Assembly: GCF_023544865.1 (NCBI RefSeq)
Contig: NZ_JAMJFX010000004.1
Coordinates: forward strand, 97,441 to 161,440
Direction of reading: 5' to 3'
Length of the DNA: 64,000 nt
Origin: Phaeovulum molybdatiresistens
Lineage (GTDB): Bacteria; Pseudomonadota; Alphaproteobacteria; Rhodobacterales; Rhodobacteraceae
Positions 6,936 to 17,257 of this stretch are shown one piece after another. Under the pieces are notes generated by a model that ran no database searches, was not told the DNA's origin, and worked only from the letters and a program-made list of their open reading frames with translations. Position 1 is the first letter of the stretch. Every line of letters starts with the position of its first letter. The position numbers and the translations under genes are program-made.

Positions 6936-8432
6936 ATGGGCGAGGGCGCAAAAGCCTTGAGCGAACTGGGCCTGACCGCCCTGCAAGGCGGTGATGTGGC
7001 GGTGACGGGGCTGTCGGTGGACAGCCGCCAGGTCAAGCCCGGCCACCTGTTCGCGGCCCTTCCCGGCGTCAGGGCGCATGGCGCCGAATTCGTGGGCTAT
7101 GCGCTGCGCATGGGCGCGGTGGCCATTCTGACCGACCGCGCGGGCCTGGACATCGCGCGCGACGCGCTGGCCGGCACCGAGGCGTCCGTCGTCGTGACCG
7201 AAGACCCCCGCCAGGCGCTGGCCTTTGCCGCGGCGCTGTTCTTTGGCCGCCAGCCCGAAACCATGGTTGCCGTCACCGGCACCAACGGCAAGACCAGTGT
7301 GGCGACCTTTACCCGCCAGATCTGGCAGCTGATCGGGCTGGAAGGCGCCAATATCGGCACCACCGGGGTCGAGGGCGCCTTTGCAGCCCCCTCAAGCCAT
7401 ACCACGCCCGAACCGATCACCCTGCACCGGCTGCTGGCGCAGATGGCGGATGCAGGTGTGACCCATGCCGCGATGGAGGCATCTTCCCACGGGCTGGCGC
7501 AGCGGCGGCTGGACGGGGTGCGTCTGGCGGCGGCGGCCTTCACCAATTTCACCCAGGACCATCTGGATTACCACGAAAGCTTTGACGACTATTTCGCCGC
7601 CAAGGCGGGGCTGTTCACCCGCGTCCTGCCCGAGGATGGCGTGGCGGTCATCAACATTGATGACCCGAAGGGGGCCGAGCTTGCGAAATACGTCACCGTG
7701 CGCGGCCAGCGGCTGATTTCGGTGGGCCAGGCCGAGGGCTGCGACATGCGCCTGCTGGGCCAGCGCTTCGATGCTACGGGGCAGGATCTGCGCTTTTCCT
7801 GGCAGGACCAGGTGCATCTGGTGCGGCTGAACCTGATTGGCGGGTTTCAGGCGATGAACGTGCTGACGGCGGCGGCGCTGGCGATCGGGGCGGGGGCGGA
7901 TGCGGCGGCGGTCCTTGCCGCGCTGCCACGCCTGACCACGGTGCGCGGCCGGATGCAGCTGGCCGCCACGCGCGACAATGGCGCGGCGGTCTTTGTCGAT
8001 TACGCCCACACGCCCGACGCGGTGGAAACCGCGCTGCGCGCGCTGCGCCCGCATGTGATGGGCCGGCTGATCGTGGTCTTGGGCGCAGGCGGCGACCGGG
8101 ACCGGACCAAGCGGCCGCTGATGGGGCGCGCGGCGGCGGAACATGCCGATGTGGTCTATGTCACCGACGACAATCCCCGCACCGAAGACCCCGCCACCAT
8201 CCGTGCCGCCGTGCTGGACGGCGCGCGCCTGCCCGGCGGTCCCGGCCTGCATGAGGTGGGCGACCGGGCCGAGGCGATCCTGCGCGCGGTCGATGCGCTG
8301 GGCCCGGGCGATGCGGCGCTGATCGCGGGCAAGGGGCATGAAAGCGGGCAGGTGATCGGAACGGATATCTATCCCTTCGACGATGCCGAACAGGCCAGCG
8401 TTGCGGTGGCCGCTCTGGACGGAAAGATCTGA
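6936..8432 (+). CDS. murE: UDP-MurNAc-tripeptide synthetase MurE (meso-DAP adding)
   Basis: Adds meso-diaminopimelate to UDP-MurNAc-L-Ala-D-Glu in the cytoplasm. From the ATG at 6936 (GAGGAAAGGA upstream) the protein is 498 residues. TGTNGKTS at about 114-121 is the ATP-binding loop of Mur ligases. DNPRTEDP near 411 is the DNPR motif that selects meso-DAP over lysine. The reading frame is open further upstream into ftsI, but that part has no Mur similarity. The stop is separated from the murF start by one nucleotide. Confidence 0.95.
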   Translation: MGEGAKALSELGLTALQGGDVAVTGLSVDSRQVKPGHLFAALPGVRAHGAEFVGYALRMGAVAILTDRAGLDIARDALAGTEASVVVTEDPRQALAFAAALFFGRQPETMVAVTGTNGKTSVATFTRQIWQLIGLEGANIGTTGVEGAFAAPSSHTTPEPITLHRLLAQMADAGVTHAAMEASSHGLAQRRLDGVRLAAAAFTNFTQDHLDYHESFDDYFAAKAGLFTRVLPEDGVAVINIDDPKGAELAKYVTVRGQRLISVGQAEGCDMRLLGQRFDATGQDLRFSWQDQVHLVRLNLIGGFQAMNVLTAAALAIGAGADAAAVLAALPRLTTVRGRMQLAATRDNGAAVFVDYAHTPDAVETALRALRPHVMGRLIVVLGAGGDRDRTKRPLMGRAAAEHADVVYVTDDNPRTEDPATIRAAVLDGARLPGGPGLHEVGDRAEAILRAVDALGPGDAALIAGKGHESGQVIGTDIYPFDDAEQASVAVAALDGKI

Positions 8433-8433
8433 G

Positions 8434-9918
8434 ATGGCGATCCTTTGGACCTCTGCCGATGCCGTCGCCGCCACGGGCGGGCGGGCCACGCGCGACTTTG
8501 CGGTGACGGGGCTGTCGATCGACACCCGCACCCTGCGGCCGGGCGATCTGTTCGTGGCGCTGAAGGATGTGCGCGACGGCCATGATTTCGTGGCCGATGC
8601 GTTGGCGCGCGGCGCGGGCGCGGCCCTGGTCAGCCGCATCCCGCCCGGTTGCCATGAAACCGATCCCTTGCTGGTGGTGCCCGATGTTCTGGCCGCGCTT
8701 GAGGCGCTGGGCCGCGCGGGCCGGGCGCGGTCGCGCGCGCGGGTGATCGCGGTGACCGGATCGGTCGGCAAGACCTCAACCAAGGAAATGCTGCGCGCGG
8801 TCCTGTCGGCGCAGGGCAAGGTGCATGCCGCCGAGGCCAGCTTCAACAACCATTGGGGGGTGCCGGTCACGCTGGCGCGCCTGCCGGCTGATGCCGATTT
8901 CGCGGTGATTGAAATCGGCATGAACCACCCCGGCGAAATCGCGCCGCTGGCGCGGATGGCCCGGCCCCATGCGGCGATGATCACCACCGTGGCCGCCGCC
9001 CATCTGGAAGCCTTTGACAGCATCGAGGGGATCGCGCGCGAAAAGGCCGCGATCTTTGAGGGGCTGGAACCAGGCGGTGTCGCGGTCATCCCGACCGGCC
9101 TTGCGGTGACCCCGATCCTCGAAACCGCCGCAGCGGCGCGCGCGGGCCGCATCCTGCGCTTTGGCCCCACGCCTGACAGCGATTATCGGCTGATCGCGGC
9201 GACGGTGGCGGGCGATGCGACCATCGTGCAGGCCACCCGCGGGGGCGAGCCGCTGTTGTTCAAGGTCCTGACGCCGGGCCGCCATTTCGCGGCTAATGCG
9301 CTGGGCGTGCTGGCGCTGGCCGAGGCGGTCGGCGCCGATCCGGCGGTCGCGGCCTGCGACATGGGCCTGTGGGTGCCGCCTGCGGGGCGGGGCGCGCGCG
9401 AACGGATCTACATGGACATTGTCGATGCCGCGCAAAGCTTCGATCTGTTTGACGACGCGTTCAACGCCAATCCCGCCTCAATGGCGGCCGCGCTTGAGGT
9501 GCTGGCCGGGGTTGCGCCGCGCAACGGGGTCGGCCGGGTGAAACGGGGCCGCCGCGTGGCCGTGCTGGGTGACATGCTGGAACTGGGCCCCGATGAGGCC
9601 GCGCTGCATGCCGCGATCGCCGATCTGCCGACGCTGGCGGCGGTGGACATCGTGCATTGCGCCGGACCGCGGATGCGGGCGCTGCATCAGGCGCTGCCGC
9701 GGGAAAAGCGCGGCGAATGGCATGAAACCGCCCAGGGGCTGGCCGCGCGCGCCGCCCATCTGGCCGATGCGGGCGATGTGGTGCTGGTCAAGGGCTCCAA
9801 GGGGTCAAAGGTCAGCCTGGTGGTTGACGCGCTGCGCAAACTGGGGCAGGCGGGCGCCGCAGAGGCGCATGAGGTTGACGGCCCCCGAACCCCCGGCGCC
9901 GCAAGAGGGCTTTCGTAA
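8434..9918 (+). CDS. murF: UDP-MurNAc-tripeptide-D-Ala-D-Ala ligase MurF
   Basis: Adds the D-Ala-D-Ala dipeptide to make UDP-MurNAc-pentapeptide. It is 494 residues from the ATG at 8434. The Mur ligase P-loop [12 protein letters not shown] is at about 108-119, the N-terminal domain shows [18 protein letters not shown], and [12 protein letters not shown] and [11 protein letters not shown] are family hallmarks. The stop codon overlaps the mraY start (TAATG). A segment near residues 330-380 ([16 protein letters not shown]) matches the conserved DxYNANPxSM motif with the Tyr replaced by Phe. Confidence 0.95.
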   Translation: MAILWTSADAVAATGGRATRDFAVTGLSIDTRTLRPGDLFVALKDVRDGHDFVADALARGAGAALVSRIPPGCHETDPLLVVPDVLAALEALGRAGRARSRARVIAVTGSVGKTSTKEMLRAVLSAQGKVHAAEASFNNHWGVPVTLARLPADADFAVIEIGMNHPGEIAPLARMARPHAAMITTVAAAHLEAFDSIEGIAREKAAIFEGLEPGGVAVIPTGLAVTPILETAAAARAGRILRFGPTPDSDYRLIAATVAGDATIVQATRGGEPLLFKVLTPGRHFAANALGVLALAEAVGADPAVAACDMGLWVPPAGRGARERIYMDIVDAAQSFDLFDDAFNANPASMAAALEVLAGVAPRNGVGRVKRGRRVAVLGDMLELGPDEAALHAAIADLPTLAAVDIVHCAGPRMRALHQALPREKRGEWHETAQGLAARAAHLADAGDVVLVKGSKGSKVSLVVDALRKLGQAGAAEAHEVDGPRTPGAARGLS

Positions 9919-11000
9919 TGCTGTATTGGCTGACCAACTTTTCCGACGGTGGCGATTTCTTCAACCTGTTCCGATACATCACCTTTCGGGCAGGGGGGGC
10001 CTTCTTTACCGCGCTGATCTTCGGCTTTCTGTTCGGCCGCCCGCTGATCGACATCCTGCGGCGCAAGCAGGGCAAGGGCCAGCCGATCCGCGATGATGGC
10101 CCGGCGACGCATTTCGCCAAGGCCGGCACGCCCACGATGGGGGGGCTGCTGATCCTGTCGGCGCTGGCGGTGGGCACGCTGCTGTGGGCGCGGCTGGACA
10201 ATGGGTATATTTGGATCGTGCTGGCGGTGACCTATGGCTATGCCCTGATCGGCTTTGCCGATGACTATGCCAAGGTGACCAAGCAAAACACCAAGGGCGT
10301 GTCGTCCCGCGTCCGGATGGCACTGGGCCTGGCGTTGGCGGCGCTGGCGGCTGCGGCGGCGTCCTGGCTGCACCCGGCGGGGCTTACCAATCAGCTGGCA
10401 ATGCCGGTGTTCAAGGATGCGCTGGTCAATCTGGGCCTGCTGTTCGTGCCCTTCGCGATGATCGTGATTGTGGGCGCGGCCAATGCGGTGAACCTGACCG
10501 ACGGGCTGGACGGGCTGGCGATCATGCCGGTGATGATTGCCGCCGGAACGCTGGGCGCGATCGCCTATATCGTGGGGCGGGTCGACTTCACCACCTATCT
10601 GGGGGTGCATTTCGTGCCCGGTACGGGCGAAATCCTGGTCTTTGTCGCCGCGCTGATCGGCGGGGGGCTGGGATTCCTGTGGTATAACGCCCCGCCCGCA
10701 GCCGTCTTCATGGGCGATACCGGCTCTCTGGCGTTAGGCGGCGCGCTGGGCGCCATCGCGGTCTGCACCAAGCACGAGATCGTGCTGGCCATCGTCGGCG
10801 GCTTGTTCGTCGTCGAGGCGCTGTCGGTGATCATCCAGGTGCTGTATTTCAAGCGCACCGGAAAGCGGGTCTTCCTGATGGCGCCGATCCACCATCATTT
10901 CGAAAAGAAGGGCTGGGCCGAACCGCAGATCGTGATCCGGTTCTGGATCATTTCGCTGATCCTGGCGCTGATCGGTCTTGCCACGCTGAAGCTGCGCTAG
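9918..11000 (+). CDS. mraY: Phospho-MurNAc-pentapeptide transferase MraY
   Basis: An integral membrane enzyme of 360 residues that transfers phospho-MurNAc-pentapeptide to undecaprenyl phosphate, forming lipid I. About ten hydrophobic helices are visible. The conserved cytoplasmic motifs are present: [19 protein letters not shown] near 192 (catalytic aspartates), [12 protein letters not shown] near 264, and [11 protein letters not shown] near 323. It overlaps the murF stop by one nucleotide. It is the last gene before a 206-bp hairpin-rich gap that splits this part of the dcw cluster. Confidence 0.96.
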   Translation: MLYWLTNFSDGGDFFNLFRYITFRAGGAFFTALIFGFLFGRPLIDILRRKQGKGQPIRDDGPATHFAKAGTPTMGGLLILSALAVGTLLWARLDNGYIWIVLAVTYGYALIGFADDYAKVTKQNTKGVSSRVRMALGLALAALAAAAASWLHPAGLTNQLAMPVFKDALVNLGLLFVPFAMIVIVGAANAVNLTDGLDGLAIMPVMIAAGTLGAIAYIVGRVDFTTYLGVHFVPGTGEILVFVAALIGGGLGFLWYNAPPAAVFMGDTGSLALGGALGAIAVCTKHEIVLAIVGGLFVVEALSVIIQVLYFKRTGKRVFLMAPIHHHFEKKGWAEPQIVIRFWIISLILALIGLATLKLR

Positions 11001-11014
11001 GCCCGGCGGATAAA

Positions 11015-11144
11015 GGGGGGCTGTCTGCCCCCCTCTTGGCCTGTCGGCCAATTCACCCCCCGTGGATATTTGGACAAAGCCGAACATATGTTCCTTCGGC
11101 TTTGTCCAAATATCCCCGGGGGTCCGGGGGCAGGCAGCCCCCGG
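11015..11144. repeat. Composite hairpin element, copy 1 (mraY-murD gap)
   Basis: Three inverted repeats follow each other. GGGGGGC/GCCCCCC is at 11015-11033 (possibly a terminator for mraY). A perfect 21-bp inverted repeat with a 10-nt loop is at 11064-11115, and CCGGGGGC/GCCCCCGG at 11124-11144. Elements of the same design occur near 35.0 and 38.2 kb, with a shared ATTCACCCCC and TATTT-containing stem, suggesting a REP-like intergenic family. Confidence 0.75.
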
Positions 11145-11206
11145 CCTGACCGCTTGTGGCGCGGTTCGGCGCGGGGCACTGTCACAGATGCAAGCAGGGG
11201 GTAGGG

Positions 11207-12604
11207 ATGATTCCGGTTCAGGGTTTTGCAGGCGAACGTGTCGCGGTGCTTGGGCTGGGGCGGTCCGGCCTTGCCACCGCTGCCGCCTTGACGGCGGGCG
11301 GGGCCATGCCGCTGTGCTGGGACGACAGTCCCGAGGCGCGCGACCGGGCGCAGGCGGCGGGACTCGCGCTGCATGACCTGACCCGGGCCGATGCTTTCGA
11401 GGGGGTCGCGGCGCTGATCGTCTCGCCCGGTATCCCGCATCTGTATCCCGCACCGAACCGCCTGATCGCCCGCGCGATGGAGGCAGGCGTGCCGGTCGAT
11501 AATGACATCGGGCTGTTCTTCCGCAGTTGGGCCAGCGCGGATTGGGACAATTTTGACGTGACCCCGCGCACCGTCTGTGTCACCGGCTCGAACGGCAAGT
11601 CGACGACGACGGCGCTGATCCATCACATCCTGCAGGCGGCGGGGCGGCGGGTGCAGATGGCGGGCAACATCGGGCGCGGTGTGCTGGATCTGGACCCCGC
11701 CGAGGATGGCGAGGTGGTAGTGCTGGAACTGTCCTCTTACCAGACGGATCTTGCCCGCGCGCTGACGCCGGATGTTGCGGTCTTCACCAATCTGTCGCCC
11801 GATCATCTGGACCGGCACGGCGGCATGGGGGGCTATTTCGCGGCCAAGCGGCGGCTGTTTGCCGAAGGCGGGCCCGACCGCGCGATCATCGGGGTGGATG
11901 AGCCAGAGGGCGTCTTTCTGGCCAATCAGCTGGCCACTGGTCCGGCGGATGACCGCGTGATCCGCATTTCGGCGGCGCGCAAGCTGGGCGATTACGGCTG
12001 GTCGGTCTTTGCGCGCAAGGGGTTTTTGGCGGAATGGCGCAGGGGGCGGCAGGTGGCCGCGATCGACCTGCGCGAGGTTCGGGGCCTGCCCGGTGCGCAT
12101 AACCACCAGAATGCCTGCGCCGCCTATGCCGCCTGCCGCACGCTGGGCCTTGCCCCGCGGGACATTGAGGCGGCCTTTCATTCCTTTGCCGGCCTGCCGC
12201 ATCGGTCGCAGCTGGTCGCGGAACGCGGCGGGGTGCGCTTCGTCAATGATTCCAAGGCCACCAATGTCGACAGTGCCGCCAAGGCCCTGCAGGCCTTTCC
12301 GCGCATCCGCTGGATCGCCGGGGGGCTTGGCAAGGATGGTGGTCTGGGGGGGCTGACGCCCTTCCTGGGGACGGTGGTCAAGGCCTATCTGATCGGCCAT
12401 TCGGCGCGCGATTTCGCGCTGGAACTGGGCGATCTGCCGCATGAGATCTGTGAAACCATGGACCGTGCGGTGGCCCGCGCCGCCGCCGAGGCCGAGCCGG
12501 GCGATACCGTCCTTCTGGCCCCCGCCGCGGCTTCGTTCGACCAATATCCCAATTTCGAAAAGCGCGGCGAGCATTTCACCGCGCTGGTGCGCGCCTTGGC
12601 CTAG
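11207..12604 (+). CDS. murD: UDP-MurNAc-L-alanine-D-glutamate ligase MurD
   Basis: Adds D-glutamate to UDP-MurNAc-L-alanine. It is 465 residues from the ATG at 11207 (GGGGGTAGGG upstream, then [21 protein letters not shown]). The ATP-binding loop GSNGKSTTT is at about 127-135. [21 protein letters not shown] and FVNDSKATN are family motifs, and the C-terminus ends with the usual [15 protein letters not shown] region. It follows a repeat-rich gap after mraY. Its stop overlaps the stop of the convergent HIT gene by 3 nt, so this is the end of the first dcw segment. Confidence 0.95.
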   Translation: MIPVQGFAGERVAVLGLGRSGLATAAALTAGGAMPLCWDDSPEARDRAQAAGLALHDLTRADAFEGVAALIVSPGIPHLYPAPNRLIARAMEAGVPVDNDIGLFFRSWASADWDNFDVTPRTVCVTGSNGKSTTTALIHHILQAAGRRVQMAGNIGRGVLDLDPAEDGEVVVLELSSYQTDLARALTPDVAVFTNLSPDHLDRHGGMGGYFAAKRRLFAEGGPDRAIIGVDEPEGVFLANQLATGPADDRVIRISAARKLGDYGWSVFARKGFLAEWRRGRQVAAIDLREVRGLPGAHNHQNACAAYAACRTLGLAPRDIEAAFHSFAGLPHRSQLVAERGGVRFVNDSKATNVDSAAKALQAFPRIRWIAGGLGKDGGLGGLTPFLGTVVKAYLIGHSARDFALELGDLPHEICETMDRAVARAAAEAEPGDTVLLAPAAASFDQYPNFEKRGEHFTALVRALA

Positions 12605-13041
12605 CCTGCGCGGGCCAGCCCCGCGCGCAGCGCCGCTGCCGTGGCCGCCAGGGTTCCCGCGGGCGGCGAGGGTGGCGCGGTAAAGCGATCTGGCCCCTCG
12701 GTCAGATAGGCGGCCGAGGTGATGTCATGCACATCGTGCATCGGCACCAGATGGGCATGGGCATGGGCGACATGAATGCCGGTATAGACCATCGCCACCC
12801 GTTCCACCCCGTAAAGCGCCTTCATGGTCCGGGCGATCCGCTGGGACAGGGTGGTGATCCGACAGGCCAGATCGGTGGGCAGATCCTCAAACCAGGGGTA
12901 ATGGGCGCGCGGGATCACCAGCGCATGGCCCGGGCGCACCGGATGCAGGTCCAGAAAGGCCAGAACGTGGTCATCTTCATGCAGCTTGTGGCAGGGCAGT
13001 TCGCCCGCGGCGATGCGGCAGAACAGGCAGGGTTCGGTCAT
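12601..13041 (-). CDS. HIT family protein (nucleotide hydrolase/transferase)
   Basis: A protein of 146 residues of the histidine triad superfamily. [16 protein letters not shown] at the N-terminus and the triad HAHAHLVP (catalytic histidine in HxHxHxx) near 92-100 are intact. Such proteins hydrolyse nucleoside phosphoramidates or dinucleotides; the substrate cannot be read from the sequence. MTEPCLF at 13041 is taken as the start because the upstream in-frame extension shows no similarity. The gene is reversed relative to the dcw genes, convergent with murD and divergent from ftsW, so it splits the cluster into two transcriptional blocks. Confidence 0.88.
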   Translation of the reverse strand: MTEPCLFCRIAAGELPCHKLHEDDHVLAFLDLHPVRPGHALVIPRAHYPWFEDLPTDLACRITTLSQRIARTMKALYGVERVAMVYTGIHVAHAHAHLVPMHDVHDITSAAYLTEGPDRFTAPPSPPAGTLAATAAALRAGLARAG

Positions 13042-13275
13042 GGCTGGTCCTTGGGGCAGGCCGTTCAGGCGCGGTTGGTCGGTCTGGCTCCAGCTTGCCC
13101 CGCCTGCGCGCTGACCGCAATCACCCCGTTCCGCGCAAGTCGCGCCCACGGCGGCAAAAAACGGCCATGGCCGGGCCGCGCGGCCAAGTCCGTTCTGGTC
13201 AGATGCCTGCGAATGGGGTAGAGTTTTTGCTAGACCCGGCAAACGGGCGATTTGAGGCAGAGACGGCGGTAGCCC

Positions 13276-14442
13276 ATGACAGAGATGGTCTTTGGCACCG
13301 TGCCCGTGCGGGCCGGTGAACCGATTCTTCCCCGCTGGTGGCGGACAATCGACAAATGGGCGCTGACCAGCGTTCTTTTGCTGTTCATGCTGGGGATGTT
13401 GCTGGGGCTGGCCGCCTCGGTGCCGCTGGCGGAAAAGAACGGGCTTGAACCCTTTTATTACGTCAAACGGCAGGCGTTCTTTGGCGTGGTTGCGCTGGGC
13501 GTCATGGCGCTGGTGTCGATGTTAAGCCCGGTTCAGGTGCGCCGGCTGGGCGTGATCGGCTTTGTCGGCGCTTTCATCGCGATCCTGGCCTTGCCATTTT
13601 TTGGCACCGATTTCGGCAAGGGCGCGGTGCGCTGGTTGTCCTTCGGCTTCGCCTCGGTGCAGCCGTCGGAATTCCTCAAGCCCGGTTTCGTGGTGCTAGC
13701 CGCCTGGTTCATGGCCGCCTCCCAAGAGGTCGCGGGCCCGCCGGGGCGGCTTTATTCCTTTGTTCTGGCGCTGGTGATCGTGCTGTTGCTGGCGCTGCAG
13801 CCCGATTTCGGGCAGGCAAGCCTGGTGCTGTTTTCCTGGGGGGTGATGTATTTCATCGCCGGGGCGCCGATCTTTCTGTTGACGGTGCTGGCGGGGATGA
13901 CGGTGCTGGGCGGCGTGGTGGCCTATAATTCTTCGGAACATTTCGCGCGCCGCATCGATGGCTTTCTGTCGGCCGAAATCGACCCGCGCACCCAGATCGG
14001 CTATGCCACCAACGCCATCCAGGAAGGCGGCTTCTTTGGCGTGGGCGTGGGCGAGGGCACGGTGAAATGGTCGCTGCCCGATGCCCATACCGATTTCATC
14101 ATCGCCGTCGCGGCCGAGGAATATGGCCTGATCCTGGTGCTGATGATCATCGCGCTTTACGCCACCATCGTGGTGCGGTCGCTGATCCGGCTGATGCGCG
14201 AACGCGATACGTTCACGCGGTTGGCCGGGGCGGGACTTGCCTGTGCCTTTGGCGTGCAGGCCTTCATCAACATGGGGGTCGCGGTGCGGCTGTTGCCGGC
14301 CAAGGGGATGACGCTGCCCTTCGTCAGCTATGGCGGATCGTCGGTCATCGCCTCGGGCATCGCGTTGGGCATGTTGCTGGCGCTGACCCGGACGCGCCCG
14401 CAGGGGCAGATCTCGGATATTCTGGCGCGCAGGGGGTGGTGA
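13276..14442 (+). CDS. ftsW: Peptidoglycan glycosyltransferase FtsW
   Basis: A SEDS family polymerase of septal peptidoglycan working with FtsI. It has 388 residues with about ten transmembrane helices. [17 protein letters not shown] near 122-138, [10 protein letters not shown] and the extracytoplasmic [11 protein letters not shown] region mark FtsW rather than a transporter, and the C-terminal [10 protein letters not shown] motif is present. The ATG at 13276 follows a purine-rich stretch; the 234-bp gap to the divergent HIT gene probably holds its promoter. The stop overlaps the murG start (TGATG). Confidence 0.95.
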   Translation: MTEMVFGTVPVRAGEPILPRWWRTIDKWALTSVLLLFMLGMLLGLAASVPLAEKNGLEPFYYVKRQAFFGVVALGVMALVSMLSPVQVRRLGVIGFVGAFIAILALPFFGTDFGKGAVRWLSFGFASVQPSEFLKPGFVVLAAWFMAASQEVAGPPGRLYSFVLALVIVLLLALQPDFGQASLVLFSWGVMYFIAGAPIFLLTVLAGMTVLGGVVAYNSSEHFARRIDGFLSAEIDPRTQIGYATNAIQEGGFFGVGVGEGTVKWSLPDAHTDFIIAVAAEEYGLILVLMIIALYATIVVRSLIRLMRERDTFTRLAGAGLACAFGVQAFINMGVAVRLLPAKGMTLPFVSYGGSSVIASGIALGMLLALTRTRPQGQISDILARRGW

Positions 14443-15548
14443 TGTCGCGGACACGCGAACCGCTGTTGCTGATCGCGGCCGGGGGGACGGGGGGGCATAT
14501 GTTCCCCGCCCAGGCCCTGGCCGAGGCGATGGTGCGCCGGGGCTGGCGCGTCAAGCTGTCGACGGATGCGCGCGGCGCGCGCTATGCGGGCGGCTTTCCG
14601 CATGTGGTGCGGGTGGAACAGGTCCCCTCGGCCACCTTCGCGCGCGGTGGCGTTCTGGCCCGGGCGGTGGTGCCGCTGCGCATCGCGGGCGGGGTGGTCA
14701 AGGCCATCGTGGCTGGACTGTCGGACCGGCCTACGGTTGTGGTGGGCTTTGGCGGCTATCCGACGATCCCGGCGCTGGCGGCGGCGGTGGCGCTGCGCAT
14801 TCCGCGCGCGATCCATGAACAAAACGGCCTTCTGGGCAAGGTGAACCGGCTCTTTGCGCCGCGCGTCGATGTGCTGGCCTGCGGCACCTGGCCCACGGCG
14901 CTGCCCGAAAAGGTGCAGGCCGTTCACACCGGCAACCCGGTGCGCGCCGCCGTGCGCGACCGTGCCGCCGCCCCCTATATCCCGCCCGGCGATTATCCGA
15001 TGAGCGTGCTGGTCATTGGCGGCAGCCAGGGCGCGCGGATCCTGTCGGATATGGTGCCCGCCGCGCTGGCCGCGCTGCCCGACCGGCTGCGCGCCAATCT
15101 GCGCGTCGCCCATCAGGCCCGCGACGAAGATATGGCCCGCGTGATCGCCGCCTATGACGCCGCCGGTATCGCCGCCGAGGTGCAGCCCTTCTTCAACGAC
15201 GTCCCCCGCCGCCTGTCCGAGGCGCAGCTGGTGATTTCGCGCGCGGGGGCCTCTTCTGTGGCGGATATTTCCGTCATCGGGCGCCCCGCGATCCTGATCC
15301 CCTATGCTGCGGCGACGGGCGATCATCAGACCGCAAATGCCCGTGGGCTGGTGGACGCAGGCGGCGCGATCCTGATCCCCGAGGCGCGGCTTGACCCCGA
15401 AACGCTGGCCGAACAGGTCGCGCTTGTGCTGGACAATCCCGCCGGGGCCGTGCAGATGGCCCATTCCGCGTTGAATTACGGCATCCCCGATGCCACCGCC
15501 CGGCTGGTCGATCTGGTCGAGGCGCTTGCACGAAAGACCAAGACATGA
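14442..15548 (+). CDS. murG: Undecaprenyl-PP-MurNAc-pentapeptide GlcNAc transferase MurG
   Basis: Converts lipid I to lipid II at the cytoplasmic face of the membrane. It is 368 residues from the ATG at 14442. [12 protein letters not shown] at about 12-23 is the first glycine-rich loop, [11 protein letters not shown] and [12 protein letters not shown] are family motifs, and GGSQGAR near 193 and the C-terminal [11 protein letters not shown] segment belong to the UDP-GlcNAc site. The gene is coupled to ftsW by a one-nucleotide overlap and to murC by a 4-nt overlap. An upstream in-frame extension inside ftsW is not coding. Confidence 0.95.
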   Translation: MSRTREPLLLIAAGGTGGHMFPAQALAEAMVRRGWRVKLSTDARGARYAGGFPHVVRVEQVPSATFARGGVLARAVVPLRIAGGVVKAIVAGLSDRPTVVVGFGGYPTIPALAAAVALRIPRAIHEQNGLLGKVNRLFAPRVDVLACGTWPTALPEKVQAVHTGNPVRAAVRDRAAAPYIPPGDYPMSVLVIGGSQGARILSDMVPAALAALPDRLRANLRVAHQARDEDMARVIAAYDAAGIAAEVQPFFNDVPRRLSEAQLVISRAGASSVADISVIGRPAILIPYAAATGDHQTANARGLVDAGGAILIPEARLDPETLAEQVALVLDNPAGAVQMAHSALNYGIPDATARLVDLVEALARKTKT

Positions 15549-16963
15549 GCGCAGCCGCTACGAAACTTCCCGGGGAACTGGGCCCCATCCACTTTGTCGG
15601 GATCGGCGGCATCGGCATGTCGGGCATCGCCGAGGTGCTGATGACCCAGGGCTTCACGGTGCAGGGGTCGGACGCCAAGGCCAGCAAGATCACCGACCGG
15701 CTGGTGCAACTGGGCGCGAAGGTCTTCGAAGGCCAGCGCGCGGACAACCTGGGCGATGCGGCGGTCGTTGTGATTTCCTCGGCGATCAAGGCGGGCAACC
15801 CCGAACTGGAAGAGGCGCGCCGGCGCGGCCTGCCGGTGGTGCGCCGGGCCGAGATGCTGGCCGAGCTGATGCGGCTGCGCTCCAACATCGCAGTCGCGGG
15901 CACGCATGGCAAGACCACGACCACGACGATGGTGGCCACGCTGCTGGACAAGGGCGGGTTCGACCCCACCGTGATCAATGGCGGCGTGATCCATGCCTAT
16001 GGATCAAACGCCCGGGCCGGGGCGGGCGAATGGATGGTGGTCGAGGCCGACGAATCCGACGGCAGCTTCAACCGCCTGCCCGCGACGATCGCCATCGTGA
16101 CCAATATCGACCCCGAGCACATGGAACACTGGGGCAGCTTTGACGCGCTGCGCAAGGGGTTTTACGATTTCGTCTCGAACATTCCGTTCTACGGTCTGGC
16201 CGTCTGCTGCACCGACCACGCCGAGGTGCAGGCGCTGGTGGGCAAGCTGACCGACCGGCGCGTCGTGACCTTTGGCTTCAATGCCCAGGCCGATGTGCGC
16301 GCCGTGAACCTTCGGTTCGATCAGGGCAAGGCGTTCTTCGATATCCTGCTGCAATCCGAGGGCGAGGGTTCGAAAATCGAAAACTGTTCCCTGCCGATGC
16401 CGGGCGATCACAACGTCTCGAACGCGCTGGCGGCGGTTGCGGTGGCGCGCCATCTGGGCATGAAGCGCGATGAAATCCGCGAGGCGCTGGCCGCCTTTGG
16501 CGGCGTGAACCGCCGCTTTACCAAGCTGGGCGAGGTGCTGGGCGGCGTCAGCATCATCGACGATTACGGCCACCATCCGGTGGAAATTGCCGCCGTGCTG
16601 AAGGCCGCGCGGCAGGCGGTGTCGGGCCAGCCCGGCGCGCGCGTCATCGCCGTGCATCAGCCGCACCGTTACACCCGTCTGGCCAGCCTGTTCGATGATT
16701 TCTGTACCGCCTTCAACGAGGCCGATGTGGTCGCCATCGCCGATGTCTATGCGGCGGGCGAAGACCCGATCCCCGGCGCCTCGCGCGATGATCTGGTGGC
16801 GGGGCTGATCCGGCACGGCCATCGCCATGCCCGCGCGCTGCACCATGAAGAGGATTTGGCACGCCTGGTGCGTGAACAGGCCCGGCCGGGCGATATTGTT
16901 GTCTGCCTGGGCGCGGGCACGATTTCGGCCTGGGCGCATGGCCTGATCGCGAAGCTGACCTAG
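15545..16963 (+). CDS. murC: UDP-MurNAc-L-alanine ligase MurC
   Basis: The first Mur ligase of the pathway, 472 residues. [17 protein letters not shown] near the N-terminus binds UDP-MurNAc, and [12 protein letters not shown] at about 119-130 is the ATP loop. [20 protein letters not shown] and [10 protein letters not shown] are conserved in MurC. It starts inside the last codons of murG (ATGA) and is followed after 4 nt by the DUF2484 gene. Confidence 0.96.
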   Translation: MSAAATKLPGELGPIHFVGIGGIGMSGIAEVLMTQGFTVQGSDAKASKITDRLVQLGAKVFEGQRADNLGDAAVVVISSAIKAGNPELEEARRRGLPVVRRAEMLAELMRLRSNIAVAGTHGKTTTTTMVATLLDKGGFDPTVINGGVIHAYGSNARAGAGEWMVVEADESDGSFNRLPATIAIVTNIDPEHMEHWGSFDALRKGFYDFVSNIPFYGLAVCCTDHAEVQALVGKLTDRRVVTFGFNAQADVRAVNLRFDQGKAFFDILLQSEGEGSKIENCSLPMPGDHNVSNALAAVAVARHLGMKRDEIREALAAFGGVNRRFTKLGEVLGGVSIIDDYGHHPVEIAAVLKAARQAVSGQPGARVIAVHQPHRYTRLASLFDDFCTAFNEADVVAIADVYAAGEDPIPGASRDDLVAGLIRHGHRHARALHHEEDLARLVREQARPGDIVVCLGAGTISAWAHGLIAKLT

Positions 16964-16967
16964 GCGG

Positions 16968-17219
16968 ATGGGGACGCTGTCGCTTCTTGCCGCTTGCCTC
17001 TGGGCGGTGCTGGCCACGTCGATCGCGCTTGCCCCGGCCCGGTTTCACTGGCGCGCGGCCTGGGCGCTGATCGCGTCGGGCGTGCCGATCCTGGGCTGGG
17101 TCACCTATGAAAACGGCCCGGTCTGGGGGCTGGCGGTGCTGGTCGGCGGCATGAGCGTGCTGCGCTGGCCGCTGGTCCACCTGATGCGCCGCCTGCGCCA
17201 GCCCGACCCGGCCGAGTGA
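16968..17219 (+). CDS. DUF2484 family membrane protein
   Basis: A protein of 83 residues with three hydrophobic segments (about 4-24, 29-45 and 50-65) and a basic C-terminal tail (HLMRRLRQ). It fits DUF2484, a family found in Rhodobacterales. The function is unknown. It sits between murC and murB, starts 4 nt after the murC stop, and is therefore probably translated with the cell-wall genes. A role in envelope synthesis is an inference from position only. Confidence 0.75.
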   Translation: MGTLSLLAACLWAVLATSIALAPARFHWRAAWALIASGVPILGWVTYENGPVWGLAVLVGGMSVLRWPLVHLMRRLRQPDPAE

Positions 17220-17257
17220 CGCTTGCGCGCCCGCCCGGGCCGGATTAGACCCTGGTC

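Noticed and set aside
11064..11115. Insertion sequence remnant at the 21-bp inverted repeat
   Set aside because: The arms enclose only a 10-nt loop and there is no target duplication; a REP-like hairpin element fits better.
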